A DNA stretch of 64,000 bases from Sphingobium terrigena (GTDB lineage: Bacteria; Pseudomonadota; Alphaproteobacteria; Sphingomonadales; Sphingomonadaceae). The position numbers were made by a program, and so were the translations under genes. Positions 35,226 to 43,689 of the stretch are shown one piece after another. The stretch's first letter is position 1. Every line of letters starts with the position of its first letter. The stretch spans positions 148,376 to 212,375 of the forward strand of contig NZ_QVRA01000007.1 in the NCBI RefSeq assembly GCF_003591655.1, read 5' to 3'. Under the pieces are notes generated by a model. That model saw only the letters and a program-made list of their open reading frames with translations, had not been told where the DNA came from and made no database searches.

Positions 35226-36608
35226 TCAGCGCGGCGCGCCGGTGCGCTGGACGGCGCCCTTATGCGCGCCGACGGCACCACCGCTGCGGCGACGGCGGAA
35301 GGGGCGCTTTTCGCCACCCTCTGCGTCGGGGCGATGGGCGCGGTCGGGGGTGCCGCGCTGCTGCTTCTGACCGTCCTGATATTTGCGCTGGCCATCGGCA
35401 CGACGTGCCTGCTGCTGCGGCGTCTGGCTCGGTCCCTTCTTGGGGGCGGCAGGCTTGGGCAGGTTGCGCACCGCTTCCATGAAATTCTCCGGCAGCGACT
35501 CCATTTCCAGCTTGACCCGCGTCGCCTTCTCGATGGCCTTCAGATAGGGGCGCTCATCGTCCGCCACGAAGCTGATGGCAATGCCTTCGGCCCCGGCGCG
35601 CGCGGTGCGGCCAATGCGGTGGACATATTGTTCGGCCACGTTGGGGATTTCAAAGTTGATGACATGGGACACGCCCGACACGTCGATGCCGCGCGCGGCA
35701 ATGTCGGTCGCGACCAGCAGCTTCACCTTGCCCTGGCGGAACGCCTGGAGCGCGGTGGTGCGCTGGCCCTGGCTCTTGTTGCCATGGATCGCGAATGCCT
35801 CGATCCCCGCGCCTTCCAGGAAGCGCACGACGCGGTCGGCACCATGCTTGGTGCGGGTGAAGATCAGCGCGCGGTCAATATCTTCGCTCTTCAGGATCAG
35901 GTGGAGCAGCGCCTGCTTCTCGCCCTGATTGACGAAGGTCGCGCGCTGATGGACGCGCTCGGCGGTGGTCGATTGCGGTGCGACGCTGACCTTGACCGGA
36001 TTGTTCAGGAACTGGGCGGCAAGCGCCTCGATTTCCTTGGGCATGGTGGCCGAGAAAAACAGATTCTGGCGATCGGCCGGCAGCATCTTGGCGACGCGCT
36101 TCAAGGGCTGGATGAAGCCCATGTCCATCATCTGGTCCGCTTCGTCGAGGACGAAGATTTCGGTGTCCTTGATCGTCAGCGCGCGCTGGTCGATCAGGTC
36201 GAGCAGGCGACCCGGCGTCGCAACGACGACATCGACGCCACCCGCCAGCGCGCGAATCTGCTTGTTGATCGGCACGCCGCCAAACACGGTTTCGACTGAC
36301 AGTTTCAGGAAACGGCCATAGTCGCGGAAGCTCTGCGCAATCTGCGCCGCGAGTTCGCGGGTCGGGGCCAGCACCAGCATCCGGCAGCCCTTGATCGGCG
36401 TCGCCCTGGGGTTACGCGCGAAATAATCGAGGCTGGGCAGCGCGAAGGCCGCGGTCTTGCCGGTGCCGGTCTGAGCGATGCCGCACAGATCCTTGCCTTC
36501 CAGCAGGACGGGGATCGCCTTTTCCTGAATCGGGGTCGGGGTCACATAATTTTTGGAGGCAAGCGCCTTCATGATCGGCTCAGCCAGACCAAAGTCATTG
36601 AATTGCAT
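35226..36608 (-). CDS. rhlE: DEAD-box RNA helicase (RhlE-like)
   Basis: A 460-residue helicase. The Q motif FNDFGLAEPI...TPTPIQ is followed by Walker A AQTGTGKT (Lys51), PTRELAAQI, TPGRLLDLI, the DEAD box VLDEADQMMDMGF, SAT, and the C-terminal domain with HRIGRTARAG. The last 80 residues are basic and glutamine/arginine-rich, a likely nonspecific RNA-binding tail. The E. coli orthologue acts in ribosome assembly and RNA decay; RhlE versus other RhlE-group members cannot be told by eye. The ATG is preceded by a roughly 300-nt gene-free region that may be a long leader. Confidence 0.93.
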   Translation of the reverse strand: MQFNDFGLAEPIMKALASKNYVTPTPIQEKAIPVLLEGKDLCGIAQTGTGKTAAFALPSLDYFARNPRATPIKGCRMLVLAPTRELAAQIAQSFRDYGRFLKLSVETVFGGVPINKQIRALAGGVDVVVATPGRLLDLIDQRALTIKDTEIFVLDEADQMMDMGFIQPLKRVAKMLPADRQNLFFSATMPKEIEALAAQFLNNPVKVSVAPQSTTAERVHQRATFVNQGEKQALLHLILKSEDIDRALIFTRTKHGADRVVRFLEGAGIEAFAIHGNKSQGQRTTALQAFRQGKVKLLVATDIAARGIDVSGVSHVINFEIPNVAEQYVHRIGRTARAGAEGIAISFVADDERPYLKAIEKATRVKLEMESLPENFMEAVRNLPKPAAPKKGPSQTPQQQARRADGQRKYQDGQKQQRGTPDRAHRPDAEGGEKRPFRRRRSGGAVGAHKGAVQRTGAPR

Positions 36609-36908
36609 TTAGAAAACTCACAAGTCGGCCTTGGCGCCAACTTGCTCTGCGGACGCAGGAAGGGCGCGAGGCGGGTTACGAAACGACCCGCGTGAAAAGG
36701 GAAGCCTCAAGCTTGGCGCAGACTCTCATTGGCCGGTCCGTGGTCCTTGAGCGGCTGTTCCAGCCACCCAGGTTGCGGACGATCACGCTGCCAATCGCTG
36801 TGGAACCGTCATGGTCCCTCTGCTGCGCTGCAACGCATATGGCGAAGATACAGGCAAATAGCAAGCGGCCGTGCGGAATGGCACGGCCGCTGCGATCATA
36901 TTGTAACG
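36609..36908 (-). other. Gene-free region, probable leader and promoter of the DEAD-box helicase
   Basis: About 300 bases with no convincing reading frame on either strand. The part nearest the helicase start could be a long 5' leader, a known feature of cold-inducible helicase genes, but I see no cold-shock element I could name. The far end holds the terminator hairpin of the next gene (36865-36890). Confidence 0.35.
36865..36890 (-). terminator. Terminator of the PNPOx-like gene
   Basis: A perfect 10-bp stem GCGGCCGTGC/GCACGGCCGC with a 6-nt loop lies 18 nt past the stop at 36909. On the minus strand it is followed by TTGCTATTTGCC, an interrupted T-rich tract. Confidence 0.7.
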
Positions 36909-37379
36909 TTAGAGCGAGATTTCAGCGTGCTTGGATTCCATTTCCTTGGCAACATCCCCACCGAACATCATCTTGAACACCCCGACAATCGACAGGTCGG
37001 CCAGCCAGATTTCCGCGGTGCCAAGGTCAAAGCGCAGCATCAGCAGATTGGGATCGTTGCGGCCACCTTCATACCAGGCCTCGACTTGGCTTGACCAGTA
37101 ACGGTCGATCACCGCCGGATCGCTTTCCTCGACCAATGTGCCGTTGATGCAGGCAAACAGGCCGTGATCCTTGGCCGCGAACTGGGCCATGGCCGGGCCG
37201 CCGGGGGCCAGGCGATTGTCGCGCGACGTATAGAACCAGAAACAATGATCCGCGTCGCGATCAAGCTGCGCCGTCATCGGCAGGCTATGCTCGTGACTAT
37301 TATTCAGCCCCACCATCAGGAAGGGGCTTTTGCTCAGATCGCTCCAGAAATGTTCGCGAATATCTTTTTCGGTCGCCAT
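36909..37379 (-). CDS. Pyridoxamine 5'-phosphate oxidase-like flavin-binding protein (general stress protein 26 type)
   Basis: A 156-residue protein of the PNPOx-like split-barrel fold. Core motifs are FLMVGLNN, LPMTAQLD, FWFYTSRDNRLA and NGTLVEESDPAVIDRYW. The last and EAWYEGGRNDPNLLMLRFD are characteristic of the general-stress-26 branch. It probably binds FMN or FAD; no substrate can be assigned. It is a single gene with its own terminator. The upstream spacer is shared with nfuA, which diverges from it. Confidence 0.85.
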   Translation of the reverse strand: MATEKDIREHFWSDLSKSPFLMVGLNNSHEHSLPMTAQLDRDADHCFWFYTSRDNRLAPGGPAMAQFAAKDHGLFACINGTLVEESDPAVIDRYWSSQVEAWYEGGRNDPNLLMLRFDLGTAEIWLADLSIVGVFKMMFGGDVAKEMESKHAEISL

Positions 37380-37476
37380 TTGATCTCTCCTGCTGGGTCA
37401 TTGCGAATAATCGACAGCCGCCAGCGAAGTTCCCGAAACGCTTGATCTTAGCCCCGCACATCTCCACATAGCGGCC

Positions 37477-38052
37477 ATGCTGATCGAGACCGAACTCACG
37501 CCCAATCCGGCGACCATCAAATTCCTCCCCGGCCAGGCGGTCATGGGCAATGGAACCCGTGACTTTGCGACCCCTGAAGAGGCGGAAGCTTCACCGCTTG
37601 CTGATGCGCTGTTCAGGCTCGGCGATGTCACTGGCGTGTTCTTTGGTGGCGACTTTATTTCTGTGACAATAGCGCCCGGATCGGAATGGCGCGACGTCAA
37701 GCCGGACGTGCTGTCGATCCTGCTGGAACATTTTTCCGCCAACATGCCGCTATTTGCGCCAGGATCGGCGGCGGGCATAGCCGTACCTCTGGATGACGAC
37801 GCTTTTGGCGATGACCCGGAAGATGCCGAGATTGTCGCGCAGATCCGCGACCTCATCGACACTCGCGTCCGCCCTGCCGTCGCCAACGACGGCGGGGACA
37901 TCATCTATCGCGGCTTCGACGAGGGCACCGTATTCCTCCAGTTGCAGGGTGCCTGTGCGGGCTGCCCTTCCTCCAGTGCGACGCTGAAAAACGGGATCGA
38001 GCAACTGCTCAAACATTATGTCCCAGAAGTCACGGAAGTCCGCGCGGTCTGA
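37477..38052 (+). CDS. nfuA: NifU family Fe-S scaffold protein (NfuA/Nfu type)
   Basis: A 191-residue protein. Residues 1-85 are the Nfu N-terminal domain (TPNPATIKFLPGQ, GVFFGGDFISV). Residues about 118-188 are the NifU C-terminal domain with Cys160-x2-Cys163 in QGACAGCPSS, which holds a 4Fe-4S cluster bridged between two subunits for delivery to apo-proteins. The domain order matches alphaproteobacterial and mitochondrial Nfu. Divergent from the PNPOx-like gene; tsaB follows 82 nt later. Confidence 0.95.
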   Translation: MLIETELTPNPATIKFLPGQAVMGNGTRDFATPEEAEASPLADALFRLGDVTGVFFGGDFISVTIAPGSEWRDVKPDVLSILLEHFSANMPLFAPGSAAGIAVPLDDDAFGDDPEDAEIVAQIRDLIDTRVRPAVANDGGDIIYRGFDEGTVFLQLQGACAGCPSSSATLKNGIEQLLKHYVPEVTEVRAV

Positions 38053-38134
38053 TCAGGGCGGCCTTCCCTTTCCTCCATTTGGCAAATCGCCGCGGATCGA
38101 CTAACCGCAAGAGAAGTCTTGAGGGGAGTATCGT

Positions 38135-38764
38135 TTGCGCCTGCTGGTGATTGACACCGCGACACAGGCTTTGTCCGTGGCGCTGCTGGAAGAAGGCGTG
38201 CCGGTCGCGCGCTTCCATGAAATTGTCGGGCGCGGCCATGCCGAAGCTTTGTTGCCCGCCATTGCCGCCCTGCCCGATGGCGGGCGCGCCGACGCCATCG
38301 CCGTCAATGTCGGTCCCGGCAGCTTCACCGGCGTCCGCATCGGCATCGCCGCCGCCCGCGCGCTGGCGCTGGCCTGGGGACTGCCACTCCACGGATATAG
38401 CGCCCCGTCGCTGATCGCGGCGCAGGCCGCGCAAATCCATGCCAGTGACGGGCCGATCGCCGTCACCATCACTGGCGGTCATGGCGAACTCTTCTGGCAA
38501 TGCTTCACTGCCGATGGGCTGAGCGCGACCACGCCGATCGCCTCGACCGCTATCGCCACTCTGGCAACGCAGCTTGATATCTCTACCCTTTATGGCACCG
38601 GAGCTGAGGCACTGGTGACAGCGCGCGGCCATGGTGCCGCTGTCAATCTCTATCCCGATGCGGCGGATTACAGCCTGATCGCCGCCCTGCCCGCCCTCCC
38701 CCCGACGCCGATCTATGGACGTGGTGCCGATGCGCAGACCATGGCGGAGCGCGCGGCGTCATGA
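38135..38764 (+). CDS. tsaB: tRNA threonylcarbamoyladenosine biosynthesis protein TsaB
   Basis: A 209-residue ASKHA-fold partner of TsaD in making t6A37 of ANN-decoding tRNAs. It begins LLVIDTATQALSVAL and contains GRGHAEALLP and VGPGSFTGVRIG, the TsaB signatures. The start codon is TTG (38135), supported by GAGGGGAG six nt upstream; no ATG lies near it. The stop overlaps rimI by ATGA, a common tsaB-rimI pairing. Confidence 0.95.
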   Translation: MRLLVIDTATQALSVALLEEGVPVARFHEIVGRGHAEALLPAIAALPDGGRADAIAVNVGPGSFTGVRIGIAAARALALAWGLPLHGYSAPSLIAAQAAQIHASDGPIAVTITGGHGELFWQCFTADGLSATTPIASTAIATLATQLDISTLYGTGAEALVTARGHGAAVNLYPDAADYSLIAALPALPPTPIYGRGADAQTMAERAAS

Positions 38765-39240
38765 TGCCGGGCCTTGTCCTCGACACCTATGACCAGAGCG
38801 AGCGCAACGCGATGGCGGACGCAATGGCGGTGATGGAGTCCGCCTTCGATCCGGTTTTTGGCGAGGCGTGGACCTTACCGCAACTGGCCGGCGTCATGAT
38901 GATGCCCGGCACATGGCTGACGATCGCGCGCGTGGACGCGGCACCGCTGGGCTTTGCGCTGGTGCGATCCGTGCTGGACGAGTGCGAATTACTGCTGCTG
39001 GCGGTCGATCCGGCCTGGCGCGGGCGCGGCATTGGCGGAGCGTTGCTGCGCGACAGTTTGCGCACTGCACGTCGCAAAGGCATCACATCCATGAATCTGG
39101 AAGTGCGCGCCAGCAACAATGCTGTCCATCTTTATGAGAAGGCAGGATTTGAATATGTACATCGTCGCCCCGGTTACTATCGCGGTAATGACGGACAACT
39201 ATATGATGCTCTAAGTTTTCGCATCGACATGCTGGCGTGA
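38761..39240 (+). CDS. rimI: Ribosomal protein S18-alanine N-acetyltransferase
   Basis: A 159-residue GNAT acetyltransferase. The acetyl-CoA loop is AVDPAWRGRGIGGALL and the second half is LEVRASNNAVHLYEKAGFEYV, with the terminal aromatic region HRRPGYYRGN typical of RimI. It overlaps tsaB by 4 nt and is translated with it. Two ATGs (38761, 38764) are possible. Confidence 0.92.
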   Translation: MMPGLVLDTYDQSERNAMADAMAVMESAFDPVFGEAWTLPQLAGVMMMPGTWLTIARVDAAPLGFALVRSVLDECELLLLAVDPAWRGRGIGGALLRDSLRTARRKGITSMNLEVRASNNAVHLYEKAGFEYVHRRPGYYRGNDGQLYDALSFRIDMLA

Positions 39241-39351
39241 AGCCATAAACTCTTGCGAAAATGATCGGCAAGGTCTAGCGCAGCCGTACCGCTCCTGAAA
39301 TGAATCTCGTAGGACGGGTCGCACAACAATAGCCTTACAGGATACAGGACA

Positions 39352-39780
39352 ATGGAAATCGAATCCGCCCAGAGCGAACTGCTTATTACTTTGACGTCCG
39401 ACATTGTCGCCGCGCATGTTTCCAACAACAGCGTGTCCGTCTCTGATGTCGCCGCTCTGATTCAGAATGTCCATGCCGCCTTGTCGGGCCTGAGCGAACC
39501 GATCACCGTACCGGAAGTAAAGCCCGAACCCGCCGTTTCGGTGCGTTCCTCGATCAAGCCCGATTTCATCATCTGCCTGGAAGATGGCAAGAAACTCAAG
39601 ATGCTAAAGCGCCACCTGATGACTCATTATCAGATGACGCCCGACGACTATCGCGCCAAGTGGAACCTGCCCGCCGACTATCCGATGGTCGCTCCCAACT
39701 ATGCCGAACAGCGTCGCTCGCTGGCCAAGAAGATTGGCCTTGGCACCAAGCGTCGCCGCACGGGCAGCGCCGCAAAGTAA
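39352..39780 (+). CDS. mucR: MucR/Ros family zinc-finger transcriptional regulator
   Basis: A 142-residue nucleoid-associated-like regulator. The N-terminal 50 residues form the oligomerisation helices (LLITLTSDIVAAHVSNNSV). Residues about 70-110 form the prokaryotic zinc finger, IICLEDGKKLKMLKRHLMTH, with Cys75, Asp78, His88 and His92 as apparent ligands, so Asp replaces the second Cys of Ros. It ends in a basic tail. MucR proteins control exopolysaccharide, motility and cell-cycle genes in alphaproteobacteria. It is a single gene with a terminator. The 111-nt spacer after rimI suggests its own promoter. Confidence 0.93.
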   Translation: MEIESAQSELLITLTSDIVAAHVSNNSVSVSDVAALIQNVHAALSGLSEPITVPEVKPEPAVSVRSSIKPDFIICLEDGKKLKMLKRHLMTHYQMTPDDYRAKWNLPADYPMVAPNYAEQRRSLAKKIGLGTKRRRTGSAAK

Positions 39781-39812
39781 TCCGCCCGGCTGACGGAACG
39801 GTCTTGCGTCTG

Positions 39813-39839
39813 GGGGCACATGTCGGCATGTGCCCCTTT
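39813..39839 (+). terminator. Terminator after mucR
   Basis: A perfect 10-bp stem GGGGCACATG/CATGTGCCCC with loop TCGG is followed by TTTA, 33 nt past the mucR stop. Confidence 0.85.
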
Positions 39840-39903
39840 ACGCGACGGGAAAAGCCGCTAGGCTTTGTCTGACTGTCCGCACCTCTAAAGCCAGCGAGAC
39901 TCC

Positions 39904-40326
39904 ATGAACCGCAAGATCGACGTCGAAGCCCTGTGCCACGAAAAGGGGCTGCGCATCACCGAACAGCGCCGGGTGATCGCCCAGGTGTTGAGCGATGCCG
40001 TCGACCATCCCGATGTCGAGGAGTTGCACAAACGGTCTGCCGCGATCGACCCTGGCATTTCGATCGCCACCGTTTATCGCACCGTGCGCCTGTTCGAAGA
40101 AGCGGGGATTTTGGAGCGGCACGACTTTGGCGACGGCCGCGCCCGTTATGAGGCCGCGCCCGAATCGCATCACGATCATCTGATCGATGTCGAAACCGGC
40201 AACGTCATCGAATTTGTCGACCCCGAACTGGAACAGTTGCAGAAGCAGATCGCCGAAAAGCTGGGTTTCCGGCTGGTCGATCATCGCATGGAATTGTACG
40301 GCGTCGCCCTAGACCGGAAGAACTGA
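39904..40326 (+). CDS. fur: Fur family transcriptional regulator
   Basis: A 140-residue metal-dependent regulator. The winged helix is LRITEQRRVIAQVL...ISIATVYRTVRLFEEAGI, and the metal region is PESHHDHLIDVETGNVIEFVD. The usual pair of CxxC zinc motifs in the C-terminal half is absent, as in many alphaproteobacterial Fur/Mur proteins. Whether it senses iron or manganese cannot be told from sequence. The stop lies directly before plsC. Confidence 0.93.
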   Translation: MNRKIDVEALCHEKGLRITEQRRVIAQVLSDAVDHPDVEELHKRSAAIDPGISIATVYRTVRLFEEAGILERHDFGDGRARYEAAPESHHDHLIDVETGNVIEFVDPELEQLQKQIAEKLGFRLVDHRMELYGVALDRKN

Positions 40327-40402
40327 CGCACTGCTGCTGCTCCGCCGCTGGACGCGCATAGCCGCGCTGATCGCCAGCCTGCTGCTGTGCCTGTTTCCCC
40401 AT

Positions 40403-41113
40403 TTGCTCTGGCGCCTCCTGCGTCTTCGATCCCCCTGGCCGCGCCGCTTTCTGGCGATGGCCGCACGTTCGGTTGGGGCACGGGCGCGGATTGCGGGGCA
40501 ACCGCACGACGGCGATATGTTCCTGCTCGCCAATCATGTCAGCTGGATCGACATATTGGCCATGGGCGGCGCGACCGGCGCGGCCTTTGTCGCGCATGAC
40601 GGCATTGCCCGCTGGCCGGTGGTCGGCTGGCTGGCCGCGCAGAACAACACCTTATTCGTCGCCCGTGAACGGCGCGGCGCGCTGTCTGGGCAGATCGACG
40701 CGCTGCGCGCCGCCATGCTGGGGCATCAACCGGTTGCGCTTTTCCCCGAAGGCACGACCAGCGACGGCAGCGGGCTGCTGCCGTTCAAGCCTTCGCTGCT
40801 TGCCGTGCTGCTGCCGCCGCCGCGCGCGGTGCTGATTCAGCCGGTGCATATCGACTATGGCGCGGCCACATCCGCCATCGCCTGGCATGGCGACGAACCC
40901 GCCGGAACCAACGCCTGGCGCATTTTGGGTCGCAAGGGGCGGCTGGACGTGACGCTGCGCTTTCTGGAGCCGTTCGATCCTGCCGATTGCGCCGATCGCA
41001 AGGTCATCGCCGCCACAGCGCGGGACGCAATAGCGGCCAGTATCGCGCAAAATGCGCCCGATAGCGCCGCATCGCAGCATCGGCCTTCCGCTACCCCCCT
41101 GCCGCCTGTATAG
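40403..41113 (+). CDS. plsC: 1-acyl-sn-glycerol-3-phosphate acyltransferase (PlsC family); start uncertain
   Basis: A 236-residue-or-longer membrane acyltransferase making phosphatidic acid. Motif I is NHVSWID (HX4D), motif III is FPEGTTSDG, and VHIDYG lies near the end. The given start is TTG 40403. However, the in-frame sequence upstream to the TAG at 40310 encodes a convincing membrane helix (LRRWTRIAALIASLLLCLF) and contains no ATG, GTG or TTG. CTG codons at 40331-40339 follow GGAAG at good spacing. The true protein may therefore begin with CTG about 24 codons earlier. It is packed between fur and miaB (7-nt gap). Confidence 0.88.
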   Translation: MLWRLLRLRSPWPRRFLAMAARSVGARARIAGQPHDGDMFLLANHVSWIDILAMGGATGAAFVAHDGIARWPVVGWLAAQNNTLFVARERRGALSGQIDALRAAMLGHQPVALFPEGTTSDGSGLLPFKPSLLAVLLPPPRAVLIQPVHIDYGAATSAIAWHGDEPAGTNAWRILGRKGRLDVTLRFLEPFDPADCADRKVIAATARDAIAASIAQNAPDSAASQHRPSATPLPPV

Positions 41114-41120
41114 CTGGGCC

Positions 41121-42470
41121 ATGAATCGTCCCCTACCGCCCAAGACTCCGGCCACTTTCCACGTCAAATCCTTCGGCTGTCAGATGAACGTCTATGATGG
41201 CGAACGCATGGCCGAGATGCTGGGCGAGCGTGGAATGACTGCCGCCACGGACGGAAACGACGCCGATCTGGTAATCCTCAACACCTGCCACATCCGCGAA
41301 AAGGCAGTGGACAAGGTCTATTCCGACATCGGCCGTATGACCCGCGAGGATGGCAGCCGCCCGATGATCGCCGTCGCTGGCTGCGTCGCGCAGGCGGAGG
41401 GCAGCGAGATCAGCCGCCGCGCCAAGACCGTGGACATCGTCGTCGGCCCGCAAGCCTATCACCGCCTGCCCGACCTGATCGCAAAGGCCGGTCGCGGCGA
41501 AGCGGCGGTCGATACCGATATGCCCGCAGAGTCGAAATTCGACGCGCTGCCCGTCCGCACCAAACAGGCGCGACCCACCGCTTTCCTGACAATCATGGAA
41601 GGGTGCGACAAATTCTGCACCTATTGCGTCGTCCCCTATACGCGCGGCGCGGAAATCAGCCGGTCGTGGGACGCGATCATCGACGAGGCGAAAGCTTTGG
41701 TCGATGGCGGGGTCAAGGAAATCACCCTGCTGGGCCAGAATGTGAATGCCTGGACGGGCGAGGATGACAAGGGCCGCGCGCAGGGCATGGACGGGCTGGT
41801 TCGCGAACTGGCGAAGATCGACGCACTCCAGCGTATCCGCTACACCACCAGCCACCCCAACGACATGAGCGACGGCCTGATCGCCGCCCATGGCGAGATC
41901 GACAAGCTGATGCCTTTCCTCCATCTGCCGGTGCAGTCGGGCAATGACCGCATCCTCAAAGCCATGAACCGCAGCCACAGCGTCGATTCCTATCTGCGCC
42001 TGATCGAACGGGTGCGCGCGGCGCGGCCGGACATTGCGGTGTCGGGCGACTTCATCGTCGGCTTCCCCGGCGAGACCCAAGAAGAATTTGCCGACACGCT
42101 CCGCATCGTCGATGCCGTGGGCTATGCCCAATGCTATTCCTTCAAATATAGCCCCCGCCCCGGCACCCCCGCCGCCGACATGGACGGGCAGGTAGCCGCC
42201 GATGTCATGGACGATCGCCTTGCCCGGCTACAGGCTGCGATCAACCGGCGTCAGGTCGAATTCAACGCCGCCACGGTCGGTCGCCGCACCACCATATTGC
42301 TGGAACGCACGGGCCGCTTCCCCGGCCAGCTGATCGGCAAGACGCCATGGCTGCAATCGGTTCACGTCACCGCGCCCGACCATGTTATCGGTGACATGAT
42401 AGACGTCGACATCATCAGCGCCGGTCCCAATAGTCTGGCCGGCGAATGTAGCAGGAGGAAAGCCGCTTGA
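41121..42470 (+). CDS. miaB: tRNA-2-methylthio-N6-dimethylallyladenosine synthase MiaB
   Basis: A 449-residue methylthiotransferase that adds the 2-methylthio group to i6A37 of tRNA. The N-terminal UPF0004 domain has Cys20 (SFGCQMNVYD), Cys56 (LNTCHIREKA) and Cys88 (AGCVAQAEG) for the auxiliary 4Fe-4S cluster. The radical-SAM core has Cys162-x3-Cys166-x2-Cys169 in GCDKFCTYCVVPYTRG. A TRAM RNA-binding domain closes the protein. ATG 41121 gives the conserved N-terminus. The next genes phoH-ybeY-corC form the widespread miaB cluster. Confidence 0.97.
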   Translation: MNRPLPPKTPATFHVKSFGCQMNVYDGERMAEMLGERGMTAATDGNDADLVILNTCHIREKAVDKVYSDIGRMTREDGSRPMIAVAGCVAQAEGSEISRRAKTVDIVVGPQAYHRLPDLIAKAGRGEAAVDTDMPAESKFDALPVRTKQARPTAFLTIMEGCDKFCTYCVVPYTRGAEISRSWDAIIDEAKALVDGGVKEITLLGQNVNAWTGEDDKGRAQGMDGLVRELAKIDALQRIRYTTSHPNDMSDGLIAAHGEIDKLMPFLHLPVQSGNDRILKAMNRSHSVDSYLRLIERVRAARPDIAVSGDFIVGFPGETQEEFADTLRIVDAVGYAQCYSFKYSPRPGTPAADMDGQVAADVMDDRLARLQAAINRRQVEFNAATVGRRTTILLERTGRFPGQLIGKTPWLQSVHVTAPDHVIGDMIDVDIISAGPNSLAGECSRRKAA

Positions 42471-42479
42471 ACCAAAGCC

Positions 42480-42553
42480 TCGTCATTCCCGCATCTGTGG
42501 GACGCCATCTCCCCGATTTACGGCTCCCGCCGATCCTCACGAGATGCATGACG
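42480..42553 (+). repeat. Degenerate family-B-like repeat
   Basis: Begins TCGTCATTCCCGCATCTGTG and ends near GCATGACGAG, so the outer CGTCATTCCCGC and ATGACG match family B while the middle and right half have decayed. It lies between miaB and phoH. Confidence 0.45.
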
Positions 42554-42571
42554 AGCAAGGGAGGCTTTTGA

Positions 42572-43573
42572 ATGGGCAAGAAACCGCACCAACCCCGCAC
42601 CGACATCGCCGAACGCGCGCGGCTCGAAGTCACGTTTGAAAAGCCGCATCTGCTGGGCACTTTGTTCGGCCAATATGACCAGAATCTGGTCGCGATCGAA
42701 AATCGCCTTGGCGTCTATATCGCCGCGCGCGGCAACAAGTTGCAGATTGAGGGCGAGGCGGAAGCCGCCGCCCGCGCGCGCGACGTCATGACCGGCCTCT
42801 ATAACCGCATCGTCGCCGGGCAACAGATTGACGCGGGCGCGGTCGAGGCTGTGATCGCCATGTCATCCGAACCCACGCTGGACGGCATCATCCGCCATGA
42901 CGTGGCCGAACCGCCCACGGTGATGATCCGCACCCGCAAGAAAACCATCGTCCCCCGCTCCGCCACCCAGGTCACCTATATGGAGGCGATGAACCGGAAC
43001 GATATCATTTTCGCACTGGGTCCGGCAGGCACCGGCAAGACCTATCTGGCCGTCGCGCAGGCGGTCAGCCAGCTCATCACCGGAACGGTCGACAAGCTGA
43101 TCCTGTCGCGTCCCGCCGTCGAGGCGGGCGAGCGGCTGGGCTTCCTGCCCGGCGACATGAAGGAGAAGGTCGATCCCTATCTCCGCCCGATCTACGATGC
43201 GCTCTACGACACGCTGCCCGCCGAGCAGGTCGAACGGCGCATCGCTAGCGGAGAAATAGAGATCGCCCCGCTCGCCTTCATGCGCGGGCGAACGCTCGCC
43301 AACGCGTTCATCGTGCTGGACGAAGCGCAGAACACCACCATCGCGCAGATGAAGATGTTTCTGACCCGCTTTGGCGAAGGCAGCCGCATGGTCATTTGCG
43401 GCGATCCCAAGCAGGTCGATCTGCCGCAACCGGGCGCGTCGGGCCTGGCCGATGCGGTCGCGCGGCTGGACGGGGTAGAGGGCATCGCGATGGTGCCGTT
43501 CGGCATCGGTGACGTCGTGCGTCATCCCGTCGTCGGCCGGATCGTGCAGGCTTATGAGGGGCCGGATGCGTAA
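42572..43573 (+). CDS. ybeZ: PhoH family ATPase (YbeZ-like)
   Basis: A 333-residue cytoplasmic ATPase. An N-terminal KH-like region (ENRLGVYIAARGNKLQIEG) precedes the PhoH P-loop domain: Walker A GPAGTGKT at about 150-157, RPAVEAGERLGFLPGD, FIVLDEAQNTT as Walker B, and GDPKQVDLP. The E. coli homologue works with YbeY in rRNA maturation, matching the next gene. A family-A repeat separates the two. Confidence 0.95.
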   Translation: MGKKPHQPRTDIAERARLEVTFEKPHLLGTLFGQYDQNLVAIENRLGVYIAARGNKLQIEGEAEAAARARDVMTGLYNRIVAGQQIDAGAVEAVIAMSSEPTLDGIIRHDVAEPPTVMIRTRKKTIVPRSATQVTYMEAMNRNDIIFALGPAGTGKTYLAVAQAVSQLITGTVDKLILSRPAVEAGERLGFLPGDMKEKVDPYLRPIYDALYDTLPAEQVERRIASGEIEIAPLAFMRGRTLANAFIVLDEAQNTTIAQMKMFLTRFGEGSRMVICGDPKQVDLPQPGASGLADAVARLDGVEGIAMVPFGIGDVVRHPVVGRIVQAYEGPDA

Positions 43574-43587
43574 TATAGGGTATAGTT

Positions 43588-43684
43588 CCGTTCGGGCTGA
43601 GCGAAGTCGAAGCCTTCACCTGAGCGAAGCGAAGGCACCTCGCTTCGCTCGGCATGGCACTTCGACAGGCTCAGTGCGAACGGA
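43588..43684 (-). repeat. Palindromic repeat family A, copy 3 (diverged arm)
   Basis: The left end is CCGTTCGGGCTGAGCGAAGT, as in copy 2. The right end is the complement of CCGTTCGCACTGAGCCTGTC, a variant of the usual arm. It occupies the phoH-ybeY spacer inside an otherwise compact operon and ends next to the ybeY ribosome-binding site. Confidence 0.85.
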
Positions 43685-43689
43685 GTGGG

